From Mantamonas sphyraenae (Eukaryota > CRuMs > Mantamonadidae), in assembly GCA_026936335.1 (NCBI GenBank), contig JAPMXV010000055.1:362194-426193 (forward strand): a DNA stretch of 64,000 bases, given 5' to 3'. Below are positions 19,800 through 28,638 of this stretch, piece by piece. The notes below the pieces were generated by a model that made no database searches, was not told the origin of the DNA, and saw only the letters and a program-made list of their open reading frames with translations. Every line of letters begins with the position of its first letter. The first letter of the stretch is position 1. A program made the position numbers and the translations under genes.

Positions 19800-22700
19800 A
19801 TGAGTTGGGCTGATCAGGACAATGATGAGTTTCGGGCGGAGTCGGGGGCGTCCCAGAACTTTGACTTTCTGGCGTTTAGCAGCCAAGGGGACGAAAGCGA
19901 CGGCGACGACGGGGCGTTCAAGGGGTCGTCTGCGGGAGCAGGTGGGTCGTCGTCGTCGTCGTCGTCGTCGTCGTTGTTTGGAGGAGGTGGAGAGGGACGT
20001 GCGTCCAACACGCTGTTCAGTGACAGTGCGTCGGTGAGCACGATTGAGACGCAGGAGGAGCTGCAGTTTGAAATGTTTGACGAGGACATGCTGGACTACT
20101 CCAACATGGATTTGCCGGAGCACGCGTGCACATACTGTGGGATTCACGACCCGGGGACAGTGGTGCGGTGTCTGGGGTGCGACAAGTGGTTCTGCAATGG
20201 CCGAGGGCTTACCAACGGCTCACACATTGTGACGCATCTGGCGCGGTCCAAGGTAAGGGGATGTGGGCGTGGAGTGTGTGGTCGGAGCGGGATGTTGGCG
20301 TTGGAGAAGCGGGATGTGTGGCAAGAAGGGAGTGAGTGTTTTTGTGGCTGACGCGTGCTCGCAGCACAAGGAAATCGCTCTTCACCGCGACTCTCCGCTG
20401 GGAGACAGCGTGCTGGAGTGTTACAACTGCAACTCGCGCAATGTGTTTCTGCTGGGCTTCATTCCGGCGAAGGAAGAGTCTGTGGTGGTGATCCTGTGCC
20501 GTGAACCGTGCGCTGCAAGCGGAGGCAAGGACAGCACATGTAAGTGCGCGTGTGTGGAGGCAGGAGAGAGAAAGGCAGAGGGGGAGGGTGGACAAGGGAC
20601 TGCACTGTTGACACACAGGGCACACGGGATGGACATGGTCACACACGGACACACACACACACACACACACAGGGGACACGAGCGTTTGGATGCCCATCAT
20701 TGCGGAGCGTGCGTTTTTGCCGTGGCTGATCAAATTCCCCGAGGAGGAGGAAGAGGCGCTGGCGCGGCCAGTGTCGGGCCAACAGATCCATCGGCTGGAG
20801 GAACTGTGGCGAAGCAAGCCCGAGGCGACGTTGGAGGACCTAGACAACCCGGAAAGCGGGGCGGTGGAGCCGGAATCGGTGAAACTCGAGTACGAGAGTG
20901 CAGAGGAGTACCGGCATGTGCTGGGGGCGTTGGTGAAGATGGAGGCGGACTATGACAAGAGCATCAAGGAGGCACAGACACACGAGGGAATCAGCGTGCG
21001 TTGGGAGAGAGGGTTGAACCGGAGGCACCTTGCGTGCTTTGCGTTTCCGCGATCGGAGAGCGAGGTGCGTCTTGTGACTGGGGATGAACTGCGGCTTCGG
21101 ATGGTGACGGGAGATGTGGAGGGTGAGTGGAGCTGCGAGGGCCACGTGCTGATGATCTCTGCGGAGGAGGAGGTTGTGCTGGAGTTGAACAGCAACCGCA
21201 AGGTGCCGACACACATTGAGCACGGCTACACGGTCGAGTTTCTGTGGAAATCGACGTCGTTCGACAGGATGCAGAACGCGCTGCGTGTGTTTGAGGCCGA
21301 CAAGCGCGCAGCATCCAAGTTTCTGCAGGCGCGGCTGCTGGGCCAAAGCGGCGAGGCAAGCAAGACGTCGTCGAAGCTGGTGCTACCCAAGGAGATGAGT
21401 GCGCCTGGCCTGCCGGAGCTGAACGAGTCGCAGGTGTCTGCGGTAAAGGCGGCGCTGCAGCGTCCGCTGACGCTGATCCAGGGCCCGCCCGGGACTGGCA
21501 AGACAGTGACGAGTGCGACGATTGTGCATCACCTGGCGTCGATGGGCAAAAAGCCTGTGCTTGTGTGTGCGCCGAGCAATGTGGGAGTGGACCAGCTGAC
21601 CGAAAAGATTCACGCGACAGGCCTCAAGGTGGTGCGGCTGTCGGCAAAGAGCCGCGAGAGCGTGTCGTCGTCGATCGACTTTCTGTGCCTGCACCACATG
21701 GTGGAGGAAATGCAAGCGAGCGACGGACAGCTGCGGAGACTGCAGCAGCGGCGGAGTGAGCACGGACAGCTGCGGCGTGGCGACGAGCGCAAGTACCGGA
21801 AGCTGCGAGAGGCGGCGGAAAGGGAGATTCTGAACGCAGCGGATGTGATTTGCACGACGTGCGTGGGGGCAGGGGACCGGCGGCTGAAACGGTTCCGGTT
21901 TGAGCAGGTGCTTGTGGACGAGAGCACGCAGTCGACCGAGGCCGAGAGCCTGATTGCACTTGTGAACGGGGCGAAAAAGGTGGTGCTTGTGGGAGATCAC
22001 TGTCAACTGGGGCCTGTGGTGATGTGTACGGCTGCAGCGCGATGCGGGCTAACGCAGAGTTTGTTTGAGCGGCTGGTGTTGCTTGGGGAGAGGCCGGTGC
22101 GGCTGCAGGTGCAATACCGCATGCACCCGTGCTTGAGCGAGTTTCCATCGAACACGTTCTACGAGGGCACGCTGCTGAACGGGGTGAACGAAAGCGAGCG
22201 CGTGCTGGATGGAGTGGAATTTCCGTGGCCTGTGCCGGAGAAGCCGCACATGTTTAAGAACGTGACGTCGCCGGAGGAAATGAGCGCGAGCAGCACGTCG
22301 TACCTGAACCGAGGCGAAGCGATGGCTGTGCTGGCGGTGGTAAACTGCTTCTTTGAGGGAGGGGTGCGGCCGGAGCAGATCGGTGTGGTGACGCCGTACG
22401 AGGGCCAGCGAGCACACGTGGTGTCGACAATGGTGCAGCGAGGAACAATGCTGAAGAGCTTGTATGAGAGCATTGAGGTTGCAAGCGTGGATGCGTTTCA
22501 GGGGCGTGAGAAGGACTTTATCATCTTGTCGTGCGTGCGCAGCAACGAGAGCGTGGGGATCGGGTTTTTGAAGGACGCCAGGAGGCTGAATGTGGCGTTG
22601 ACGCGGGCAAAGTATGGGGTGGTCGTCGTGGGCAACGGGAAAGTGCTTGCGAAGCAAGTGTTGTGGGGAAATCTGTTGAATGTGAGTTGGAGGGGGTGAG

Positions 22701-22984
22701 AATGCACAGGGAGAGCGTGACTGACACGGAGGAGGTGTACACAGCATTACAAGGACGAAGGGGTGCTTGTGGAAGGGTCGATGAGCAACCTGCAGCCGTG
22801 CGGGTTGGCTTTGAGGAAGCCGCGATTGTATGTGAACGAGCGGTTTGCGAGCGCGTACGGGGCCAGTGTGGGAGAGGAGGAGGGTCAGGATGGAGGAAGT
22901 GGGTCAGGAGGTGGTGGAGGTGGGATGGAATTTTTCCAGGGAGGGTCGATGTATTATAGGGGCGGGGAGAAGAAGGAGCGGTGA
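19800..22984 (+). CDS. UPF1: UPF1 RNA helicase (nonsense-mediated mRNA decay)
   Basis: Four exons: 19800-20252, 20365-20539, 20673-22681 and 22745-22984, introns 112, 133 and 63 bp, total 958 residues. An acidic/serine N-terminus is followed by the CH zinc-knuckle domain ([47 protein letters not shown]). The superfamily 1 helicase core follows: Walker A GPPGTGKT, motif [32 protein letters not shown] and [11 protein letters not shown]. The C-terminus after the last intron ([16 protein letters not shown]) matches the family and ends in a Gly-rich tail. UPF1 binds UPF2 through the CH domain and drives decay of transcripts with premature stops. The intron at 20540-20672 ends in a long (CA)n run used directly before its 3' splice site. 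The stop is only 14 bp before the next start codon. Confidence 0.97.
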
Positions 22985-22998
22985 GGGAACCAAAGCAA

Positions 22999-24717
22999 AT
23001 GGAAGGGATGCGCGGTACAGCGGACATCAAGCGAACGCAAAGTGTGGTTGCAGTGCTGGTAGTGGCGGCAGTGGTGAGCGCTGTAGTGGCAGGCGGGGAG
23101 CAGCGGCCTGCGTTTCATCACAGCCGTGAGAAAGGGTGGATGAACGACCCAAACGCGCCGTTTGTGCACGAGGGGGAGTACCATTTGATGTACCAGGCCA
23201 ATGGGGCGAACGAAACGGTGTGGGGCAACATGACCATGGCGCACGTGTTTTCGAAAGACATGCTTCGGTGGAGCTACGAAACGTACGCGCTGGAACCCAC
23301 GGCGTCGTACGACCGGGAGGGCGTGTTTACGGGCTCGCTGACGAAACAGAGCACATACGTGCCGGAGTGGCTGAAGGGCCAGGTGAAGGAGGGTGAAGCA
23401 GTGCCGACGATCCTGTTTACTGGTGTGTGGCCAGAGACGCAGAACGCAGCGTTTCCGGCAGACTTGAGTGAGCCGCATCTGCTGACGTGGCGCACGGCAG
23501 AGGGCAACCCGTGGATTGGCAAGGCACCATTCAACGCAAGCAGCTTCAGGGACCCGACGACGGCGATGCAGAAGAAGAACGGGACGTGGTGGTTCGTGGT
23601 CGGGGCGGGAGACAACGCGCTCGTGTATGCGAGCGAAGACTTTGTGGAGTGGAGGTACGTGCATGAGTACGTGGCCAAGAAGCTGTACACGGGCTGCCCG
23701 ATCTACGAGTGCCCCGACGTGATTGTGGAGGGGGAGCGTGCGGCGTTTAAGTTTTCGTGCGACGGGAACGCGGCCAAGGGCCACATGGACCTGTACCAGG
23801 TGGGCAAGCACTACGAGGACTCGTTGCAATTTGTGGGAGAACAGGTGGCGAGGATCGACGCCGGGAAACAGTTTTACGCGAGCAAATCGTTTGTGGACGA
23901 AGAGGTTGGACGGCGCATCCTGTACGGATGGGTAGCGGAGGCGGACGCGGCGTCTGATGCTGCAGCGCGGGGATGGGCAGGTGTGCAGGCGCTGCCACGT
24001 GAGATGACGTGGTGTGCAGAGACGGGCCGGCTTTTGTTTGCGCCGATCCGGGAACTGGCAGGGCTGCGTGGAACCAAGCAGAGCTTTGGCGGACGGCTGG
24101 TGGAGGAGGGACAGGTGGAGGTGTTGGACAAGGTGCAAGGGAGGCAACTGGATGTGGAGGCGCAGATGCGTGTGGAGACGCCGGGCAAGGTGAACGCGTA
24201 CGGGCTGGACGTGCTTGCGAGCGCAGACGGTGAGGAGTGCACGCGTGTGATCGTGATGGGACCGACTGAGCAGATGCAGCGTGCGGTGGTAGGCGGATCT
24301 GCAGACCGGGTCGTGCAAGCATTCCGGGGAATGGAGTGCTTTGAGGCATGCATGGGAGACGCGATGTGTGTGCAGTACCAGTGGAACAGCAGCGACAAGG
24401 AGTGTCTGCTGTTTTGGGAGCTGCATGGGTACAGCAGCCATGCTGTGCAGGGAGCAGAAAGCGGGACGCCCGGGCTAGGGATTGTCAAGACGGCGGAGGA
24501 TAGCACGTCTGCGGTGGTGCAGGTGAACGGGTGGCAGGCAGTGGATCTGCGCGTGGTGGTGGACCACAGCATTGTGGAGGTGTTTTTCAATGGCGGGAGC
24601 GAGGTGGCGACGGTGCGCGTGTATCCGCAGAGGGAGGACAGCGTGGGAATGCGAGTGTGGAGCAAGGGTGGGGCGGTGTGGGTGAGCCAGTTGGATGTGT
24701 GGGACATCAAAGTTTAA
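22999..24717 (+). CDS. Secreted GH32 invertase/fructan hydrolase
   Basis: A single exon of 572 residues. A hydrophobic segment at residues 16-32 is a signal peptide or anchor. The GH32 triad is complete: the nucleophile Asp50 in GWMNDPNAPF, the transition-state Asp at about 185 in FRDPTTAM, and the acid/base Glu at about 237 in YECPDV. The C-terminal beta-sandwich ends with VDHSIVEVFFNGG, also a family hallmark. The enzyme hydrolyses terminal beta-fructosyl bonds of sucrose or fructans outside the cell. Between the catalytic propeller and the sandwich end there is an inserted Cys-containing stretch (AFRGMECFEACMGDAMCVQY) reminiscent of a PAN/apple-like module. It starts 14 bp after UPF1 and its stop is 4 bp from the FYVE gene's stop. 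ATG 22999 is chosen; another in-frame ATG lies at 23008. Confidence 0.93.
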   Translation: MEGMRGTADIKRTQSVVAVLVVAAVVSAVVAGGEQRPAFHHSREKGWMNDPNAPFVHEGEYHLMYQANGANETVWGNMTMAHVFSKDMLRWSYETYALEPTASYDREGVFTGSLTKQSTYVPEWLKGQVKEGEAVPTILFTGVWPETQNAAFPADLSEPHLLTWRTAEGNPWIGKAPFNASSFRDPTTAMQKKNGTWWFVVGAGDNALVYASEDFVEWRYVHEYVAKKLYTGCPIYECPDVIVEGERAAFKFSCDGNAAKGHMDLYQVGKHYEDSLQFVGEQVARIDAGKQFYASKSFVDEEVGRRILYGWVAEADAASDAAARGWAGVQALPREMTWCAETGRLLFAPIRELAGLRGTKQSFGGRLVEEGQVEVLDKVQGRQLDVEAQMRVETPGKVNAYGLDVLASADGEECTRVIVMGPTEQMQRAVVGGSADRVVQAFRGMECFEACMGDAMCVQYQWNSSDKECLLFWELHGYSSHAVQGAESGTPGLGIVKTAEDSTSAVVQVNGWQAVDLRVVVDHSIVEVFFNGGSEVATVRVYPQREDSVGMRVWSKGGAVWVSQLDVWDIKV

Positions 24718-24721
24718 ATGA

Positions 24722-25863
24722 TTAGTTCACGCAGGAGTCGCACACACGCACGGTGGTTTCTTGCGGGTAGAGATTGGGCAGGGGAACGGAGGAGGCCGAG
24801 CACGAGGCACAGAAGATCAGGCCGCACTTGCGGCAGTGGTGGCGGCGACGAAAGAGGTTGAAGGAGGAGGAGCAGCTGTTGCACGCGTCTGCGTCTTGGT
24901 CTGGCTGCCACTTGGGGAGTTGGTTCGATTGGAGGGTGGCGATGGTGGCTCGCAGATTGGCGGTTTCGGTGGCGTTCTCATCGAGGGAGGCTTGGAGGGT
25001 GGAGATGGTGGCTTGTAGATTGGCGGATTCAGTGGCGTTCTCATCGAGGGAGGCTTGGAGGGCAGCCTGGGCTGTGGTGGAGTCGCGGAGGGAGGCCTCG
25101 AGGGTGGAGATGGTGGCTTGCAGATTGGCGGTTTCGGTGGCGTTCTGCTGCTGTTGGGTGGCCTGGGCTTGTTTGGCTTCATCGAGGGAGGCTTGGAGGG
25201 CTGTCTGGGCTGTGGTGGAGTCGCGGAGGGAGGCCTCGAGGGTGGTGATGGTGGCTTGCAGATTGGCGGATTCAGTGGCGTTCTGCTGCTGTTGGGTGGC
25301 CTGGGCTTGTTTGGCTTCATCGAGGGAGGCTTGGAGGGCAGCCTGGGCTGTGGTGGAGTCGCGGAGAGAGGCCTCGAGGGTGGTGATGGTGGCTTGCAAT
25401 TCGGTCGAGGTGGCGTTTGCCGCGTCCAGAGCCGCGCGGACCTGGGCCAGCGCTTCCTTGTGTTCGGAGGCCGAGGTTGCAAGCACGGCGTTTTCAGAGG
25501 ACATTGTGTCGATGGTGGTTTGATGCTGCGCGATGGTGGCCTCGAGTTGGGCGGTGGCGCTCTTGGCCTCGGAGAGCTGTGCCTCGAGTTCGCTGCTGCG
25601 GGTGGTCTCCCGTTGCAGGGAGACAATGAGGCGCGCCACCGTGGCACGTGCCTTTGTTTCGCCGTCTTCGGCGACGTTTTCTGCGTTGGAATTGGCAGCC
25701 ACCTGGGTGTTTTCGTTCTGGGGAGGGGAGTTGCATGTGTCAGCCAACGGATCAAAATGAAATTGGCGCGCATTGCAGCAGGCGCGCTACAGGGTGCAGC
25801 AGACCAGACGTGGGTCACGCGTGGGTTGTGAGCGAGTCGGAAGCTTACCACAATTGACTCCAT
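24722..25863 (-). CDS. Coiled-coil protein with C-terminal FYVE zinc finger
   Basis: Exon 1 is only 15 bases (25863-25849, MESIV), followed by a phase-0 intron (25718-25848, 131 bp) and exon 2 (25717-24722), about 336 residues. Most of the protein is a long coiled coil with heptad-like units built from NLQATITTLEASLRDSTTAQ and SLDEAKQAQATQQQQN. These repeat every 138 bp at the DNA level, then as shorter truncated copies. The C-terminus is a FYVE finger: RRRHHCRKCGLIFC with further Cys pairs and the final RVCDSCVN. FYVE fingers bind phosphatidylinositol 3-phosphate on endosomes, so an EEA1-like tethering role is possible but unproven. The micro-exon was found from the GTAAGC donor and the in-frame join. 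Confidence 0.88.
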
Positions 25864-26065
25864 GGGTGATGGATGTGTGTGTATGTGCGTGTGGGGGATG
25901 GATTTTTTGATGGGTGTGGAAGGGCGAGTGGCCTGCAGTGAGTGTGTGTGGTGTGTTCCGGGGGCTGAACGTCGGGTCGAGGTCATTGGTGAAGAGTCGG
26001 TGTGGACGACGACGAAGCGCAACTCAAGCGGGAGAGTGCGAGGCGCGGCGAGCGGAGCAGAGCAA

Positions 26066-26365
26066 ATGCAAGTTTTCCTGCGTTCTTTGACTGGAAGAAC
26101 AATCACATTGGAGGTGGAGAGCACAACGACAGTTGGCAACGTCAAGGAGATGTACGCGGCTGAGGAAGGGGTGCCGGTGGAAAAGCAGCGCTTCGCTTTC
26201 GCTGGCACCGAGTTGGAGGACGACTCAGCGACGATGGAGGAGGTGGGCATTGAGAAAGAGGCAACACTGCACTTTGTGTTGCCATTTGTGGGTGGCGGGG
26301 GTGTGCAAGCTCTGGACGGGAAGGAGCCCGGGTTTGCAGAAGAAGGAGAGGAGGAGGCCGAGTAG
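26066..26365 (+). CDS. Divergent ubiquitin-like protein with C-terminal tail
   Basis: 99 residues. The first 75 or so align with ubiquitin (MQVFLRSLTGRTITLEVE, FAGTELEDDSAT, KEATLHFVLPFVGGGG). There is one extra residue in the loop before the last strand. The lysines corresponding to K6, K11, K29, K33 and K48 are replaced; those matching K27 and K63 remain. The Gly run occupies the usual processing site, and about 20 acidic residues follow it, so it could be a precursor cleaved after a Gly-Gly. It is not canonical ubiquitin; it could be a Rub/ISG15/FUBI-like modifier or a non-conjugated protein. The start is 202 bp from the divergent FYVE gene. The frame stays open further upstream, but without ubiquitin-like sequence. 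Confidence 0.82.
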   Translation: MQVFLRSLTGRTITLEVESTTTVGNVKEMYAAEEGVPVEKQRFAFAGTELEDDSATMEEVGIEKEATLHFVLPFVGGGGVQALDGKEPGFAEEGEEEAE

Positions 26366-26493
26366 AAGATCAAGGAACATGGACATGGAGGACGCGAGAC
26401 GCGAAAACGGTTGAACTGAGCAAGAGGGGAGGAAACAAATTCAAAAATTGAAAGAAATGTAGGAGCTGCCGCTGAACGGAACAAAGAAAACGG

Positions 26494-28302
26494 ATGAGCG
26501 AGGCAGAGGACAGGCTGTTTGATTTGAGCGAGGTTGAAGTGCCCAAGAAGCAGCGCCGGTTTGAAGCACTGACAGAGACGGGAAGTGGCTTCCATCGAGG
26601 CAGTGATGGCGTGACGATCACGTCGTATGGTGGACAGGTGTTGGCCGCGGCCGCATACGCTCTTGCTGAAGAGGGGCAGTACGCGCCGAACAGACTGTCG
26701 CTCTGCCTGTTGCATGTGAGTGCACCTGATCTGCTGTCCATTGTGGCGGCGATGGCAGCAACGAATGGGACGTTTGAAAAGTTGTCGCTCATGATTCGCC
26801 GGGTCGTTGACGCAGACGCAGTGGGAGGAGAGGAGTACGTGTGGAGGTCTTTGGCACAGGCAGTACGCGAGAGCACGTCGCTGAAGGAGATAGACATACA
26901 GGTTGGGCAGGAAGGGCAAAAGTGGCTGTGGAAGGCGGTTCGTTCGCAAACGCGGCTGCGGAAGGTCTGTGCGTTGCTTTCGGACGACGTGGACGGGTTT
27001 GTGGGAGCACTGGAGGCTCAGAGCAAACTGGAGAAGCTTGAGCTGCGATGCGACCAGAGTTTGGAGCTGGATGTGGGGCGGCTGGCGTCGGTGATTTCTG
27101 GCATTGGGTGTTCGTGTGTGAGCCTCCACATGGAGGGTGTGTTCCTTGCGGGCACTGCGCTTCTGGAAGGAGCAGGAGATGTGCTGGAGGAGCTGCACCT
27201 GAAGGCGACGGAGGAAGTGAGCTTTGTTCGCAAACTGCACGTTTTTGCGGAAGCGCTTGCGAACACCAGGCTCCGGCGCCTTCATTTGGACACAGGCCAT
27301 GGCGTCGCTGTGCATGAAAACGCCGTCAAGGAGGTTGTGGAAGCCGGAACTCAACTCGAAGAGCTGCATGTGAAGGGATTGGCGACGGCCAAGGTCTCTC
27401 TGGCGTGGCTGGAGGCTGTTGAGGCAGCGCCTGCGCTGCAGGTGTTTGATGTGGACCGGATGAAATCAGTATGGGAAGAAAGCGAGCGGCCGGAGGTGAT
27501 GGAGAGGTTTGTGGAGGTGGTGCAGAGCCACGGACCGTGGGAGTTGCTGCGCGTGCCGACATCGTGCAAGCAAACGGCAGAGTGGCTGAGCACACGGGAT
27601 CGCGAGCATGTACGCAACGTGCAGCTGGTGGAGGAGAATGGCGAGTGGTACGCGTTGTGTGCGGGTCTGGTGGACTGGGAGGTGGGAGGGCAGGTGGAAG
27701 TGAAGGAGCACAATCTGACGTGGGAAGAGAGCGTGATGGTGGCTGAGATGGTGCGTGACGGGCGCGCGAGTGGTTACGTGGAAACATTTCGCACCAAAGG
27801 GCGCACTGTGTACAATGCTGACCTGGACGAGCTGTTTGTTGACCACCGGGCGCCTTTTCTGGTTTTGCAAGCGCTGCGTGAGGCGCAAGGGATGCAGCTG
27901 CACACGCTGAGGTCAAACAGCGACGGCAAAACGATGTCGGCGTGCTTTGTGTGTGAACCTCACGATGTTAGCGTGGGCTTGTTTGCCACGGATGAGCTGT
28001 GGGACGAAGTGATGGCGGCAACCAAGAAGGGCATCCCCCTGGAAGAGCACCGGCGAGTGGTGATGTTCAACAACAAGGAGGAGCTGGACAGCGCGTTGGA
28101 AGACGTGTTGAGCAACGTGGAGTCGCTGTGGGGGCTGAAACTGGTGCAGGTGGATCGGGCTGAGCCGGTGACGGATTTGCCTGCGGCGGTGAAGGGAATC
28201 CACGGTCTGAAGGTGTTGGATCTCCAGGACTGTTTGATTGCGTTTGGTGGGAAGGGAAGGGACATGTGGAGGGGTGTGACCGTGTTTGCTTGCGACGAGT
28301 GA
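26494..28302 (+). CDS. Degenerate leucine-rich-repeat-like protein, 602 residues
   Basis: One exon. After an acidic start (MSEAEDRLFDLSEVEVPKKQ), about 450 residues show alternating Leu-rich strands and helices of irregular spacing: LEELHLKATEE, LRRLHLDTGHG and LEELHVKGLAT are the clearest units. The C-terminal 200 residues are mixed alpha/beta without a recognisable motif. There is no signal peptide or membrane segment. It does not carry the C-terminal module of the neighbouring LRR family, so it is probably only distantly related. Its stop codon is 10 bp before the first exon of the interrupted LRR gene. No function can be assigned. Confidence 0.75.
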   Translation: MSEAEDRLFDLSEVEVPKKQRRFEALTETGSGFHRGSDGVTITSYGGQVLAAAAYALAEEGQYAPNRLSLCLLHVSAPDLLSIVAAMAATNGTFEKLSLMIRRVVDADAVGGEEYVWRSLAQAVRESTSLKEIDIQVGQEGQKWLWKAVRSQTRLRKVCALLSDDVDGFVGALEAQSKLEKLELRCDQSLELDVGRLASVISGIGCSCVSLHMEGVFLAGTALLEGAGDVLEELHLKATEEVSFVRKLHVFAEALANTRLRRLHLDTGHGVAVHENAVKEVVEAGTQLEELHVKGLATAKVSLAWLEAVEAAPALQVFDVDRMKSVWEESERPEVMERFVEVVQSHGPWELLRVPTSCKQTAEWLSTRDREHVRNVQLVEENGEWYALCAGLVDWEVGGQVEVKEHNLTWEESVMVAEMVRDGRASGYVETFRTKGRTVYNADLDELFVDHRAPFLVLQALREAQGMQLHTLRSNSDGKTMSACFVCEPHDVSVGLFATDELWDEVMAATKKGIPLEEHRRVVMFNNKEELDSALEDVLSNVESLWGLKLVQVDRAEPVTDLPAAVKGIHGLKVLDLQDCLIAFGGKGRDMWRGVTVFACDE

Positions 28303-28312
28303 GCAGGGGTAA

Positions 28313-28402
28313 ATGAAGGATGTGCGGACGCAGTGGAAAGCGTTGCTGGAGAGTGGAGCCAGTGAGGGAGGAATCGTGGATGCGTCGCGAGCACACGGTG
28401 AG
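28313..28402 (+). CDS. Exon 1 of an LRR-family gene split by the Fanzor element
   Basis: Thirty codons starting MKDVRTQWKALLESGASEGG and ending in AHGE. This matches the short first exon of the other LRR genes (for example MDLRKDEWVKLLQSGDHG at 57538 and the exon at 36188). In those paralogues exon 1 ends in phase 0 after a Gly-Glu or Gly-Arg pair and a roughly 70-108 bp intron follows. Here the same phase-0 GT position lies at 28403, but the acceptor and exon 2 are found only at about 34841, more than 6 kb away. Reading on without splicing gives an unrelated tail and a stop at 28520-28522. Whether the giant intron is still spliced is unknown. Confidence 0.75.
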
Positions 28403-28479
28403 GTGTTGGAATTGGCTGGGGAGGGTTGGAGTGAGGACAGGGTGTTTGACGTGCTGGAATTCCGCTGCGTCCCGCTGGT

Positions 28480-28638
28480 CAGGCCTTTGCGACCGACCGT
28501 GAACACTGCTGTGCTTTGTTGAAAAACAATAAAAATCCATCCTTTCGATGGTAGTCGGTCGCAAATCCCTGCCGTCACCCGCCCGTCGCCCCGCCCGCCT
28601 TTATTCTGTGTTGTTTTGTGCGATTGTGCGATTCACTC
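28480..28638 (-). ncRNA. Candidate Fanzor guide-RNA (omega/fRNA) scaffold
   Basis: Directly downstream of the Fanzor stop codon (28639) lies a strong inverted repeat. Arms at 28480-28497 and 28555-28572 pair over 18 positions with two mismatches, and 12 are perfect (gtcggtcgcaaa and its complement). The 57-nt loop contains a second small hairpin, CCATC-GAAAG-GATGG on the minus strand. In TnpB and Fanzor loci the guide RNA scaffold derives from the 3' end of the gene and runs to the element edge, with the guide being flanking DNA. Position and structure fit, but expression is untested and the hairpin could instead be a transposon end or a terminator. Confidence 0.45.

Noticed and set aside
24817-27369. 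850-codon minus-strand frame
   Set aside because: It runs out of frame through the FYVE gene and antisense through the ubiquitin-like and LRR-like genes.
28403-28522. Unspliced continuation of the 28313 frame as a 69-residue protein
   Set aside because: The part after codon 30 has no similarity to the LRR family and lies where the paralogues have their intron.
28486-28566. Perfect 12-bp inverted repeat read as terminal inverted repeats of a small transposon
   Set aside because: Both arms lie at one edge of the Fanzor element only 57 bp apart, with no coding capacity between them; a stem-loop is simpler.
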